Numbered from the stretch's first letter, positions 8,398 to 17,237 are shown. The stretch is 64,000 nt of DNA from Microbacterium terrae (GCF_017831975.1 NZ_JAFDSS010000001.1:2914001-2978000), one strand, 5' to 3'. Numbers and translations: made by a program. Notes: generated by a model from the sequence alone, not told the origin.

Positions 8398-9174
8398 CTA
8401 GATGAGGGCGACGGATGCCGCGCCCGCGGCATCCTGCTCCCGTGCGGCTGCCGCATCCAGCGCCACCGTCGCGGCGCGGCGTCCTTCTGCGATGAGGCGC
8501 GGCACGTCCGACATCGTCCACTGCGCCATGCGCTCCATCTCGGGCTGGATGAGCACCACCGACGGATCGCCGACCAGGTCGGCCGTGCGGGTGACGGTGC
8601 GCATCATGCGCACGTTCTCCCACTTGGCGTGCAGGCGCACGACGATCACGCGGTCCGCGCCCAGAGCGCGGGTCGCGGCGACGGGCACGTTGTCGACCAT
8701 GCCGCCGTCGGCCAGCAGTCGGCCGGCCACCCGCACCGGCGGCAGCAGGCCGGGAACCGCGATCGTCGCGCGCAGCGCCGTGCTCAGCGGGCCGCTGTCG
8801 ATCGTCAGCGCCTCACGCGTGCGCACGTCGGTCGTGACCGCGCCGAAGCTGCGTGGCAGGTCTTCGATGAGCGGATCGCCGCCGGTGATCTCGCGCAGCG
8901 AGTCGGTGACGGCGTGGGTGTCGAGCAGACCCCACCGGGGCGCGAACGACAGCCGCGCGATGCTGCTCCACCGGAATCCTCGCGCCGCCCGGTCGATCTG
9001 CGCGGCGTCGAACCCGGCGGCGTATGCGGCGGCGACGAGCGCGCCCGAACTGGTGCCGGTGGCGATGCCCGGACGGATGCCGCGCTCTTCGAGCACCTGC
9101 AGCACGCCGACGTGCGCGGCGCCGAAAGCGCCTCCGCCGCCGAGGGTCAGACCGAGGGTGCTGTCGTCTGTCAC
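8398..9174 (-). CDS. Patatin-like phospholipase family protein
   Basis: A 258-residue lipid acyl hydrolase. LGGGGAFGAAHVGVL gives the oxyanion-hole glycines, GTSSG near residue 42 the serine nucleophile elbow, and ADGGMVDNVP the DG(G/A) catalytic aspartate. It starts at GTG 9174, with AAGAGG five bases upstream. It faces the ECF cluster tail-to-tail. The substrate lipid and cellular role are unknown; no signal peptide is visible, so it is probably cytoplasmic. Confidence 0.92.
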   Translation of the reverse strand: MTDDSTLGLTLGGGGAFGAAHVGVLQVLEERGIRPGIATGTSSGALVAAAYAAGFDAAQIDRAARGFRWSSIARLSFAPRWGLLDTHAVTDSLREITGGDPLIEDLPRSFGAVTTDVRTREALTIDSGPLSTALRATIAVPGLLPPVRVAGRLLADGGMVDNVPVAATRALGADRVIVVRLHAKWENVRMMRTVTRTADLVGDPSVVLIQPEMERMAQWTMSDVPRLIAEGRRAATVALDAAAAREQDAAGAASVALI

Positions 9175-9344
9175 GTCGGCCTCTTCTTCCGCTCGGGCTA
9201 CCGCGGAAATCTAGCACCGAGGCATGGGAAAACCCTGGCCGCGGTCGGTATCGACGCCCGCCCTGCTGGCTGCCAGGGGTGGTGAGTCGGCCTTCACGAA
9301 CGCGGGGCCTTGCCCGCCGGTGACCGCGGCCGTAGCGTCGAGGC

Positions 9345-9731
9345 GTGCTGATCGTCGGATCCGTCGTCATCCGCGTGGTCGATCTGGCTGCTCAGATCGA
9401 CTTCTGGTCGCGGGCGCTCGCCTACGTGGTGCGCGAGCCGATCGACGTGGACTTCGCGCTGCTGCATCCGCCCGACGGCCCCGGTCCGAGCGTCTCGCTC
9501 GACGCCCAGCCCTCGGAGCGCGTGCTGCCCCCGCGCATCCACCTCGATCTGTACGCCGACGATCAGGCGGCCGAGGTCGCACGCCTCACCCGGCTCGGCG
9601 CTCGCGAGGTGCACTGGGACAAGCGTCCCGTCGACGCCGACTACGTGATCATGGAAGACCCCGAGGGCAACCGCTTCTGCGTGATCGACGCGGCGGACTG
9701 GTCGGGCTGGGCCGAACACCGGAGAGGGTGA
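9345..9731 (+). CDS. VOC family (glyoxalase/bleomycin-resistance fold) protein
   Basis: A 128-residue single-chain VOC protein. It begins with the typical beta-strand plus DLAAQIDFWSRALAY and ends with MEDPEGNRFCVIDA, the conserved C-terminal signature of the fold. GTG 9345 lies exactly 12 bases after the first T of TAGCGT (9333-9338), so translation is probably leaderless. It is followed five bases later by a GNAT gene in the same direction. Whether it is an enzyme or a binding protein cannot be told. Confidence 0.85.
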   Translation: MLIVGSVVIRVVDLAAQIDFWSRALAYVVREPIDVDFALLHPPDGPGPSVSLDAQPSERVLPPRIHLDLYADDQAAEVARLTRLGAREVHWDKRPVDADYVIMEDPEGNRFCVIDAADWSGWAEHRRG

Positions 9732-9736
9732 GGGCG

Positions 9737-10237
9737 ATGGGGCGGGTGCGACTGCGCGACGTGGTGACCGAGGCCGATCGAAGGTCGGTGGCGCACCTGC
9801 GCCGAGGCCCCGGTCAGGAGAAGTACCTCAACTCGATGGAGGACATCTTCGAGGAGGCCGTCGAAGACGCACGGGCGATGCCGCGCATGTGGGCGGTGCA
9901 CGACGACGACAGCGGCAAGCTCGTCGGCTTCACGATGATCAGCGACAACATCCCCCAGCCGATGGACGACGACCTCGTCGGCCCCTACTTCCTCTGGAAG
10001 CTGCTCATCGACGAGGGCTCGCAGCGCCGCGGGTACGGCACGGCCACCCTCGACGCCGTGATCGCCTACGTGCGCACCCGCCCGAACGCCGAGGTGCTCT
10101 TCACCAGCTGTTCCGACGGGCCCGGCTCGCCGCGCGGGTTCTACCTCGGGTACGGGTTCACCGACACCGGCCGAGTCATGTGGGGCGAGAACGTGCTGGC
10201 GTACGACCTGACGGCGCAGCATCCGTCGTCCGACTGA
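9737..10237 (+). CDS. GNAT family N-acetyltransferase
   Basis: A 166-residue acetyltransferase similar to diamine/spermidine N-acetyltransferases in general layout. The acetyl-CoA motif is SQRRGYGTATLDAV, preceded by GPYFLWKLLID. The C-terminal FYLGYGF is the typical beta-6 segment. ATG 9737 is preceded by GAGGG. The longer open frame upstream has no similarity and overlaps the VOC gene. Probably co-transcribed with it. The substrate is not determinable. Confidence 0.88.
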   Translation: MGRVRLRDVVTEADRRSVAHLRRGPGQEKYLNSMEDIFEEAVEDARAMPRMWAVHDDDSGKLVGFTMISDNIPQPMDDDLVGPYFLWKLLIDEGSQRRGYGTATLDAVIAYVRTRPNAEVLFTSCSDGPGSPRGFYLGYGFTDTGRVMWGENVLAYDLTAQHPSSD

Positions 10238-10261
10238 TGTCGCCCGACTGATCACGCCCGC

Positions 10262-11065
10262 CTAATCACGCCCGGCGAGGCGCTGCACCTGCCAGTCGTG
10301 CACGTCGACGAGCCACTCCAGCGGCGCGTTCTGACCGACTCGGTCGTCATCGACGGGCACCCCGTCGCGGACGGCCTCGACATACGCGCGGTCCTGGTCG
10401 ATGCGGGTGCGCAGCTGCGCCGCGTCGCCGACCGATCCGTGGCCGGGGATGACGGCGTCCGCTTCGCCGGCGACGTCGTCGAACAGCCGCAGGGCGGCGA
10501 GGTAGTCGGCGATCGGATGCTCCGCCTGCAGGTCGAGGAAGGGCATCAGCGTGTCCGACAGCATGTCGCCCGCCACGAGCACCCGACTCTCCTCGATGAG
10601 CAGCGCCGCGTGGCCGGGGGCGTGGGCGCGGTGCTCGATGATCCGCACCGTCGGTCCGTCCCACGGCACCTCCGTCGTGCCCGTCGGCAGCGCGGTGATC
10701 TCCCCCAGCAGCTCCATCGGGATCTCGTCGGCGTGCTCCGGAGGAAGCCCTTCGGCCACTTCGGCGACCCAGTCGGGGTGGGTGAGCACCTCGCGGATGG
10801 ATGCCGCGCACGCGGCGGTGCCGTAGCGCGGAGCGGCCCCGAAGTCGGTGTGCCACAGCACGTGATCCCAGTCCGGATGCGTCGAGAACCCGGCCACGAC
10901 GCGCAGCCCGATCTGCCGGAGGTCGCCTGCGAGGTGCGCCATCTCGTCGCGCGTGATGCCGGGATCGATGAGCAGCACCCCGGCCGCACCCACCACGACG
11001 GTCGTGTTGCTCTGGATGAACTCGCTCTCGTGAACGAGCACGCCATCGGCGATCCGTGTCAGCAT
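10262..11065 (-). CDS. MBL-fold metallo-hydrolase with altered metal motif
   Basis: A 267-residue metallo-beta-lactamase fold protein. After the strand VVVGAAGVLLIDPG the metal motif reads STHPDWDH, where the family consensus HxHxDH has Asp at the second His position. Further ligands are HAPGHA and VIPGHGSVG. A homologue at 57456-58223 keeps the full HAHHDH. ATG 11065 (GTG 11071 possible) was chosen; the frame extends to 11956 but only as the antisense of the next gene. The Asp change may alter metal content or activity. The substrate is unknown. Confidence 0.88.
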   Translation of the reverse strand: MLTRIADGVLVHESEFIQSNTTVVVGAAGVLLIDPGITRDEMAHLAGDLRQIGLRVVAGFSTHPDWDHVLWHTDFGAAPRYGTAACAASIREVLTHPDWVAEVAEGLPPEHADEIPMELLGEITALPTGTTEVPWDGPTVRIIEHRAHAPGHAALLIEESRVLVAGDMLSDTLMPFLDLQAEHPIADYLAALRLFDDVAGEADAVIPGHGSVGDAAQLRTRIDQDRAYVEAVRDGVPVDDDRVGQNAPLEWLVDVHDWQVQRLAGRD

Positions 11066-11143
11066 CTGCACGCCCTTCGTCTGCCCGGCCTCACCATAGT
11101 TCGGCGCGGAAGAGCGGGCCAGGGGGCGCGGCAGAATGGAGGC

Positions 11144-12007
11144 ATGACCCGCGCGCAGACCGTCCGTGACCGCATCGTGGACGAGGTCGCGGCATCCGGA
11201 TTCGGCGCACACGGGCTCCATGTGCTCGTCGGCGACGACACCGCGGCGCACCGCTGGGCGCCCGACGTGCGCGAAGACATCCACTCGGCGGCGAAGGGCA
11301 TCTGCGTCATCGCGGCCGGCATCGCGGCAGACGAGGGGATGCTGTCGTTCGACGAGCCGATCGCAGACGCCTTCCCGGGTGTCGCCCTCGGCGACGGGGT
11401 CGACCAGATCACGCTCCGCCAGCTGCTGAGCATGTCGAGCGGAATCGACCTGCCGTGGTCGGAGACGATGATGACCGACTGGCCCGACCTCGCGGTCGAG
11501 TTCCTCGGGCGACCCTCCCGCGGGCGCGTGTTCCAGTACTCGAGCGCGAGCACCTACGTCGCGATGCGCGTGCTCGCAGATCGCGTCGGCGACGTGGTCG
11601 ACTACCTCGCTCCCCGGCTGTTCGATCCGCTCGGCATCTCCGACGTCGTGTGGGCGCGCTGCCCGAACGGCTACATCGAGGCGGGCGGAGGCCTGGCACT
11701 GCGAACCGATGAGCTCGCCCGAATCGGCCGGCTCATCCGCGACCGCGGCCGGTGGCAGGGCGAGCAGCTGGTGTCGGCCGGATGGGTCGATGCGATGAGC
11801 TCCGACTGGGTGGTCGCCGGCGAGAACCCCGACTACGACCGCTACGCCCTCGCGGGGTGGGGTGGCCCGGGCTCGGCGTGGCGGCTGCACGGCGCCTACG
11901 GCCAGATGCTGATCTTCTCGGGCGACGCGGTGGTCACCGTCACCGCCGCCGATCATCTCGGTGCCGACGCGCTGGCGGCATCCGTCGTCGAGACCCTCGA
12001 TTCCTGA
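11144..12007 (+). CDS. Serine hydrolase, class C beta-lactamase / DD-peptidase fold
   Basis: A 287-residue member of the beta-lactamase-related family. SAAKGICV carries the Ser-x-x-Lys nucleophile near residue 48, YSSAS the second (YxN-like) motif near residue 137, and LHGAYGQ the third (HxG-like) box. No signal peptide is seen, unlike secreted penicillin-binding proteins, so a cytoplasmic esterase-like role is likely. The ATG lies 12 bases after the start of a CAGAAT box, with GGAGG between. Divergently transcribed from the MBL gene. Confidence 0.86.
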   Translation: MTRAQTVRDRIVDEVAASGFGAHGLHVLVGDDTAAHRWAPDVREDIHSAAKGICVIAAGIAADEGMLSFDEPIADAFPGVALGDGVDQITLRQLLSMSSGIDLPWSETMMTDWPDLAVEFLGRPSRGRVFQYSSASTYVAMRVLADRVGDVVDYLAPRLFDPLGISDVVWARCPNGYIEAGGGLALRTDELARIGRLIRDRGRWQGEQLVSAGWVDAMSSDWVVAGENPDYDRYALAGWGGPGSAWRLHGAYGQMLIFSGDAVVTVTAADHLGADALAASVVETLDS

Positions 12008-12128
12008 GACCGACGGGCTTCACGCCGCCGGCGATCAGAGCCAGCGGCGCACCCGCGCGCAGTAGTCGGCGTACTCGTGGGGAGATGACCCCGATGCGCC
12101 GCACACGCGCGGCTCCTATGATGTCGCC

Positions 12129-13226
12129 GTGGACGCGCACCGGGCGGACGTCGTGCAAGACATCCGTTTCGCGCGCTCTGCAGACGGCGTCGGCATCGCC
12201 TACGCGGTCCACGGATCGGGCCCGCCGCTGCTGATCGACGCGTGCTGGCTGAGCCACCTGCAGTTCGACTGGGAGAGCCCCGTCTGGCGCCACTACCTCG
12301 TCGAGCTGGGCAAGATCGCGACCGTCATCCGCTACGACGAGCGCGGGCACGGCCTGTCCGACCGCAATGTCACCGACCACAGCCTTCCGGCGCGCGTGGC
12401 CGATCTCGAGGCGGTCGTGGAGGATGCCGGTCTCGACCGGTTCGCCCTCCTGGCCATGGCCCAGGGCGGCCCGGTCGCGATCGAGTACGCGGCGCGTCAT
12501 CCGGAGCGTCTCACCCGGCTCGTCTTCTACGGCAGCTACTCGGGCGCGCAGGCGGCGGCGACGCCCGAGGAGCTCGAACTGCTCGCGGCGTTCGAGGCGC
12601 TGATCAAAGTGGGCTGGGCGAGACCGACGTCGGAGTTTCGTCGCGTGTTCAGCAGCATGATGATCCCCGGCGGCACCGAAGAGCAGATGCGCTGGCTCGA
12701 CGACCTGCAGCAGCGCGCATGCGACACCGAGACCGCCGTCATCTCGCGCACGCAGCGCCAGGTCGAGGACTCGACCTGGCGCTTGGGGGAACTGGACCTT
12801 CCGACCCTCGTCATCCACAGCCGTGGCGATCAGATGAACGAGTTCCACCACGCCCGGCACCTGGCAGCCGGCATCCGCGGGGCGCGCCTCGTGGGTCTCG
12901 ACAGCAACAACCACATCGTGCTCGCCGATGAGCCCGCCTGGCCGGCGTTCGTCAGAGAGATCGCCGAATTCATCGAGCCCGACAGGCAGATCCCGATCGA
13001 GGCTGCCGACGACGACGTCGCCGCCCTCATCTCGCCGCGGGAACTCGACATCCTGCGGCTCGCCGCGACCGGCTACGACAACGACGCCATCGCCGCCGAG
13101 CTCTTCCTCTCGGTGCGCACGGTCGAGCGCCATCTGCAGAACTTGTACGCCAAGCTCGGGCTGAGCGGGCGGACCGCTCGCACCGCCGCCGTCGCGCGAC
13201 TGCTGTCCAGCGCACCGAGCGCGTAG
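12129..13226 (+). CDS. Alpha/beta-hydrolase-like domain fused to LuxR HTH
   Basis: A 365-residue two-domain regulator. Residues 10-285 form an alpha/beta hydrolase fold (RYDERGHGLSD; IEYAARHPERL; LVIHSRGDQM; NNHIVLAD). Residues 300-360 form a LuxR-type HTH: SPRELDILRLAATGYDNDAI followed by VRTVERHLQNLYAKLG. The nucleophile elbow reads LLAMAQGG, so the expected catalytic Ser is Ala, implying a ligand-binding sensor rather than an enzyme. TATGAT at 12117-12122 places GTG 12129 as a leaderless start. The neighbouring methyltransferase could be a target. Confidence 0.9.
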   Translation: MDAHRADVVQDIRFARSADGVGIAYAVHGSGPPLLIDACWLSHLQFDWESPVWRHYLVELGKIATVIRYDERGHGLSDRNVTDHSLPARVADLEAVVEDAGLDRFALLAMAQGGPVAIEYAARHPERLTRLVFYGSYSGAQAAATPEELELLAAFEALIKVGWARPTSEFRRVFSSMMIPGGTEEQMRWLDDLQQRACDTETAVISRTQRQVEDSTWRLGELDLPTLVIHSRGDQMNEFHHARHLAAGIRGARLVGLDSNNHIVLADEPAWPAFVREIAEFIEPDRQIPIEAADDDVAALISPRELDILRLAATGYDNDAIAAELFLSVRTVERHLQNLYAKLGLSGRTARTAAVARLLSSAPSA

Positions 13227-13348
13227 AGCGCGTACGCGTCAGCCGCCACGAGACCGCGGCGCGGAAGCCGGCGTTACGCGTCGGCGCCGATGCCACCCCG
13301 TGTGCGTGATTCCTACCTTGGGTGCATCAACCGAGAAAGAGGGATCAG

Positions 13349-14206
13349 ATGTCATCCTTTTCCAGCACCACCGCCACCATCACCGCCACCGATGAGGACC
13401 GCGCACTCAAGGCGAAGCACGCCGCGATGTGGGCGGCCGGCGACTACCCCGCCGTCGCCGACGAGGTCGTCCATCCGCTCGGCGGCATCCTCGTCGAAGC
13501 GCTCGACGTGCAGCCCGGCCGACGCGTCCTCGACGTCGCCGCCGGCACCGGCACATCGGCGATCCCCTCCGCACGGCGCGGCGCCGACGTCGTCGCCACC
13601 GATCTCACCCCCGAGCTCCTCGAGGTCGGACGCGCGAAGGCTGCAGCCGAAGGCCTCGAGCTCACCTGGCAGACCGCCGACGCAGAGGCCCTGCCGTTCG
13701 CCGACGCCGAGTTCGATGTCGTCATGTCGAGCATCGGCGTGATGTTCGCCCCGCACCACCGGCTGGCAGCCGACGAGCTCCTCCGCGTGTGTCGTCCGGG
13801 CGGATCGATCGGGGTCCTCAGCTGGACCCCCGGCGGCTTCATCGGCACGCTGTTCGCGACGATGAAGCCATACGCGCCGGCGGCTCCTCCCGGTGCTTCG
13901 CCGGCCCCGCTGTGGGGAAGCGTCGAGCACGTGCGCGACCTGTTCGGCGATCGTGTCGACGAGCTCGTCGCCCATCAGCAGGTGCTGGTGGTCGACAGAT
14001 TCCCCAACGGGGCGGCGTTCCGCGACTTCTTCAAGGCGACCTACGGCCCCACCATCGCGGTCTACCGCCACATCGGCGACGACCCCGACCAGGTCGCCGC
14101 ACTCGACGCAGACCTCGCCGCGCTCGGCGACCGGTACCTCGACGGCGGCGCGATGTCGTGGGAGTACCTGCTCGTCACCGCGAAACGTCGCGAGGAGAGG
14201 TCATGA
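13349..14206 (+). CDS. Class I SAM-dependent methyltransferase
   Basis: A 285-residue methyltransferase of the UbiE/Methyltransf_11 group. Motif I is RVLDVAAGTGTSAIP (residues about 62-76), followed by VVATDLTPELL, the acidic motif II region ADAEALPFADAEFDVV and RVCRPGGSIGVLSW (motif III). I chose ATG 13349 because GAAAGAGGG lies just upstream; the frame opens 27 bases earlier. It overlaps the following tiny gene by 4 bp. The methyl acceptor is unknown. Confidence 0.92.
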   Translation: MSSFSSTTATITATDEDRALKAKHAAMWAAGDYPAVADEVVHPLGGILVEALDVQPGRRVLDVAAGTGTSAIPSARRGADVVATDLTPELLEVGRAKAAAEGLELTWQTADAEALPFADAEFDVVMSSIGVMFAPHHRLAADELLRVCRPGGSIGVLSWTPGGFIGTLFATMKPYAPAAPPGASPAPLWGSVEHVRDLFGDRVDELVAHQQVLVVDRFPNGAAFRDFFKATYGPTIAVYRHIGDDPDQVAALDADLAALGDRYLDGGAMSWEYLLVTAKRREERS

Positions 14207-14334
14207 TCCTGGCGATCGCCGTCCTGGCCCTCGGCCTCGCCGGCGGAGTCTGCGCCGTCGTCGCGGTCGTCCGGGACTCGCGGAGTCCGCTGCCCACGCT
14301 CCGAAGCTACGACACCCGGCATCCACTGCCGTGA
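14203..14334 (+). CDS. Small single-span membrane protein
   Basis: A 43-residue product. Residues 1-25 form one hydrophobic helix (MILAIAVLALGLAGGV and onward) and the rest is a short basic, Ser/Pro-containing tail. Its ATG overlaps the stop codon of the methyltransferase gene, and GAGGAGAGG lies upstream, so translational coupling is likely. I do not recognise it. Confidence 0.55.
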   Translation: MILAIAVLALGLAGGVCAVVAVVRDSRSPLPTLRSYDTRHPLP

Positions 14335-14361
14335 CGACGCCCGTCGGCGCCCCGCGCCCGT

Positions 14362-15294
14362 TCAGTCGGCGAGCGCGGGGCTCGGCTCGGTCGCATCCCG
14401 GGTGCGCAGGGTGCGGCGGCGCGCGAGCAGCAGCGATCCGACGACGCCGACGACGAGCGCCACGATCAGGGGCGGGATCACGAGCTCGGGCATCGTGAGG
14501 GCCATGAGGAACACCTGCACGCCGTACTCGGCCATCTCGGCCGGGTACGGCGCGAGCACGCGGGTGCCCGCCGCCGCAGACACCGCGGTGAAGAACGCGG
14601 GGCCGATCCACAGCGCGAGCAGGCTCACGACCGCGGCGATGACCCGGCCGATCGAGCGGAAGCCGCACCAGGCGATCGCGCAGCCGACCAGCACCGCAGG
14701 CATCCAGCGCAGGATCGTCAGGAGCACCTGCGTCAGCTCGTTCGGACCGTAGGTCATCACGTCGCGGAGGGCCACTCCGACCCACCCTGCCGAGACGATC
14801 GCGCTCATCGACAGGGCGATCGTGGCACCCGGAACCGGCGCGCGGGCGATGAGCAGCACCACGAGCAGGCTGACCAGGAGCGACACCACGATGACGGCGA
14901 TGACCGCGCCGGCGTAGACCGCGGTGCGCGTCGACTCCTCGAGCATCCCGATCGTCACGACCGACGACTGCACCGCGGCGAGCAGCTGGCCGACCATCAG
15001 CCCGCCGACGAGCAGGGTCGTGCCGAAGCGGGGGCGACGATCCGCCAGCGTCCGGCCGGCGATGCCCGCGGCTGCCGCGCCGACGACGAGCAGCGCGACG
15101 ATCGACGCGAGGAAGTACTGGCTGAAGGGCAGCAGCGCGAACGGGGTGTCGGTGGTCGTCTGGTCGGCGGCGAGGTTCTGCAGCGGCAGTCGAGCACCGG
15201 TCACGAGCCACGGCAGCAGTCCCACGACCGCACCGCCCAGGCCGATGAGGAACCATGCGTAGCCGGGCAGCGGGGTACGGGCGTCGGTGCTCAT
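14362..15294 (-). CDS. Polytopic membrane protein, unknown function
   Basis: A 310-residue protein with about eight hydrophobic helices, starting PGYAWFLIGLGGAVVGLLPW. Loops are short; the C-terminus is an Arg-rich cytoplasmic tail (LLLARRRTLRTRD). No catalytic or transport signature is recognisable. It stands alone and faces the small membrane-protein gene tail-to-tail. Similar uncharacterised actinobacterial membrane proteins are common. Confidence 0.8.
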   Translation of the reverse strand: MSTDARTPLPGYAWFLIGLGGAVVGLLPWLVTGARLPLQNLAADQTTTDTPFALLPFSQYFLASIVALLVVGAAAAGIAGRTLADRRPRFGTTLLVGGLMVGQLLAAVQSSVVTIGMLEESTRTAVYAGAVIAVIVVSLLVSLLVVLLIARAPVPGATIALSMSAIVSAGWVGVALRDVMTYGPNELTQVLLTILRWMPAVLVGCAIAWCGFRSIGRVIAAVVSLLALWIGPAFFTAVSAAAGTRVLAPYPAEMAEYGVQVFLMALTMPELVIPPLIVALVVGVVGSLLLARRRTLRTRDATEPSPALAD

Positions 15295-15319
15295 CGGGGC
15301 AGACTACCGAAGCAGCGCG

Positions 15320-15754
15320 TCAGCGGCTCAGCGCCTCGGCGAACATCACGAGGATGCCGCTCGGCCCACGCACGTACGTGAGCTTGTAGGCATCCTCGTA
15401 CTGCGCGACACCGCGGAGCGGGAAGCATCCGTGCTTCGCCGCGATGGCGAGAGCGGCGTCGATGTCGTCCACCGAGAACGCCACCCGGTGCATGCCGATC
15501 TCGTTCGGGAGCGTGGGGTCGGTCTCGATCGCGTCGGGGTGGATGTATTCGAAGAGCTCGAGCAGGCCGTGCCCGTCGGGCGTCTGCAGCATCGCGATGT
15601 TCGCGTGGTTGCCGTCGAGCCCGACGGCGGTGTCGGTCCATTCGCCGCTGACCGTGTCGCGGCCGACGACCGTGAGGCCGAGGTCGGTGAAGAAGGCGAT
15701 CGTCGCCTCGAGGTCGCGGACCGCGATGCCGACGTTCTCGAGTTTGATGGGCAT
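15320..15754 (-). CDS. VOC family protein, methylmalonyl-CoA epimerase-like
   Basis: A 144-residue VOC protein. It begins ENVGIAVRDLEATIAFFTDLG, the pattern of the first beta-alpha-beta module; the second module has GMHRVAFSVDDIDAALA and ends GPSGILVMFAE, with His and Glu at the metal positions typical of epimerases and dioxygenase-like VOCs. Two in-frame ATGs (15754, 15763) are possible; a TAGCAT box 13 bases upstream of 15754 favours it as a leaderless start. The true substrate is unknown. Confidence 0.85.
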   Translation of the reverse strand: MPIKLENVGIAVRDLEATIAFFTDLGLTVVGRDTVSGEWTDTAVGLDGNHANIAMLQTPDGHGLLELFEYIHPDAIETDPTLPNEIGMHRVAFSVDDIDAALAIAAKHGCFPLRGVAQYEDAYKLTYVRGPSGILVMFAEALSR

Positions 15755-15845
15755 ACGCGGCATGCTAGCGACCCGATGCGCGTGGAGACACCTCCCAGGC
15801 GGCCGCGGTACGGTGGACGGGATAGGCGATCTTCTCAATCGTCTC

Positions 15846-15882
15846 GCCCCGGCCGTGTGGTAACGGTCGGGGCTTCTTCTTT
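15846..15882 (+). terminator. Intrinsic terminator without an upstream + strand gene
   Basis: GCCCCGGCCGT (15846-15856) pairs with ACGGTCGGGGC (15863-15873) with one G-T pair and a 6-base loop, followed by a T-rich tail TTCTTCTTT. On the + strand no protein gene lies upstream: the previous gene is on the minus strand and starts at 15754. It may end a small RNA from 15.77-15.87 kb or insulate the gene at 15921. Confidence 0.6.
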
Positions 15883-15920
15883 GCCCGGGTGCGGCTTGTC
15901 GTCATGGGTACGCTCGGGGG

Positions 15921-16433
15921 ATGAGCAGCATCCGTGTCTCGCATCGCCGGGCTGTCGTCGTCGCCGCGGTCGGAACCGTGCTCGTCTGCGCCTATGCCGC
16001 CCTCGCGCTGACGCAGATCTTCTGGCTGAACCCTCTGGCCGCGGTGCCCGGCGCAAGCCTCGAGCAGATCCACGCCGACATGGCGGCCGCCGGCGAGAAC
16101 CTCAGCCCGGGCGTCGCCGTCACCGTCGTGGCCATCGGCCCACTGCTCGCCATCGGCGTGCTGGTGGCGGCGATCTTCGTCAGCACGTCGACGCCGCGCG
16201 CCATCGGGGTGGCCTACCTGCTCCTCCTCATGCTCGGCGCGCCCGGATACTTCGCGGCATCGTTCGGTGCCGGCATGGGCCTCGCCGACACCTACGGGAT
16301 CAGTGGGGCGGACTACTCACCGTGGGCGATCCCGCTGTACTTCACGAGCGCGCTCGCCTTCGTGGGACTCATCGGCATCGGCCTCGCGAGCGCTGTGCAG
16401 GGAGCATCCGGCCGGCGTGTGTCGCCCGCCTGA
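15921..16433 (+). CDS. Four-helix membrane protein, unknown function
   Basis: A 170-residue protein with four predicted membrane helices: residues 11-33, 67-90, 97-118 and 131-153. The extracytoplasmic loop 35-62 contains PGASLEQIHADMAAAGENL. TACGCT at 15909-15914 places the ATG 12 bases downstream, so a leaderless start is likely. No family recognised. Confidence 0.78.
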   Translation: MSSIRVSHRRAVVVAAVGTVLVCAYAALALTQIFWLNPLAAVPGASLEQIHADMAAAGENLSPGVAVTVVAIGPLLAIGVLVAAIFVSTSTPRAIGVAYLLLLMLGAPGYFAASFGAGMGLADTYGISGADYSPWAIPLYFTSALAFVGLIGIGLASAVQGASGRRVSPA

Positions 16434-16490
16434 CCCCTGCGATCTCGCGCCCGATCCAGCCGACCGCCGCCTGAACCGCCCGGCACCGGT

Positions 16491-16721
16491 CTACTCGGCG
16501 GCGAGACCGTCTTGCCAGCGCCGCTTCTCGCGCGTGAGGAGCAGGGCGAAGATCCCCCACAGCCCGAGGTCGTCTGCATAGCCGAGTGGGCCGAAGACGA
16601 GCTCGGGGATCAGGTCGATCGGGACGACCGTGTAGACGACCGCCGAGATCGCGACGACCCACGTCATCGGCGCGACCCGGTGCTCCCGGTCTTTGACCGC
16701 CTTGAGGAACCTCCACCACAT
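16491..16721 (-). CDS. YkvA/DUF1232 family membrane protein
   Basis: A 76-residue product beginning MWWRFLKAVKD. The DUF1232 signature is the segment VVYTVVPIDLIPELVFG (the P-x-D-x-I/L-P core) followed by GYADDLGLWGIFALLL. The ATG at 16721 was preferred over one eight codons upstream, which lies in a weaker context. One to two membrane helices. Function unknown for the family. Confidence 0.87.
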   Translation of the reverse strand: MWWRFLKAVKDREHRVAPMTWVVAISAVVYTVVPIDLIPELVFGPLGYADDLGLWGIFALLLTREKRRWQDGLAAE

Positions 16722-16850
16722 GCGTCCAGTGTGCGGCACCGGCATCGGGTCGCGGCGGTCATCGGGTCACGACTGCGCATCAGTACAGTTGGCGCATTCG
16801 GCGCGATCCGATCGTGGGCGCCGGCGAAGACGCAGAGAGACGGGGATGCT

Positions 16851-17237
16851 GTGGCTGATGCACAGGCAGGCTGGTACGACGACGGAACCGGCACGATGCG
16901 GTGGTGGGACGGCCAGAAGTGGACCGACGACCTGCAGCCGCCGGCACCGAAGGCGCCGGGGATCGACGGCATGATCGCTCGGGCGCAGGCGGACGCCGTC
17001 GCCGGCGCCCAGCCGCGACCCGCCCCAGCGGGCATGAGCTACGTCGTTCTGCAGGTCGTGCTCAAGGAGAAGTTCTTCGGCTCGGGTTCGGGCAACCTCA
17101 CCGAACTCGAACGCGCGATCAACCACCAGGCGGCGCTCGGCTACCGCCTCCACACCATCTCGACCGCCTCGTCGGGCACGGGCGGGTTCGGCGGCGGCGA
17201 CCGCATCCAGGCGACCCTGGTGTTCGAGAAGCTGTAA
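16851..17237 (+). CDS. DUF2510 plus DUF4177 domain protein
   Basis: A 128-residue cytoplasmic-looking protein. Residues 5-27 match the short Trp-rich DUF2510 motif (AGWYDDGTGTMRWWDGQKWT) found at N-termini of actinobacterial proteins. Residues 60-128 match DUF4177 (YVVLQVVLKEKFFG, then LERAINHQAALGYRLHTI, ending VFEKL). GTG 16851 is the natural start: it opens directly at the conserved domain and a GAGACGGGG lies upstream. Function unknown. Confidence 0.82.
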   Translation: MADAQAGWYDDGTGTMRWWDGQKWTDDLQPPAPKAPGIDGMIARAQADAVAGAQPRPAPAGMSYVVLQVVLKEKFFGSGSGNLTELERAINHQAALGYRLHTISTASSGTGGFGGGDRIQATLVFEKL

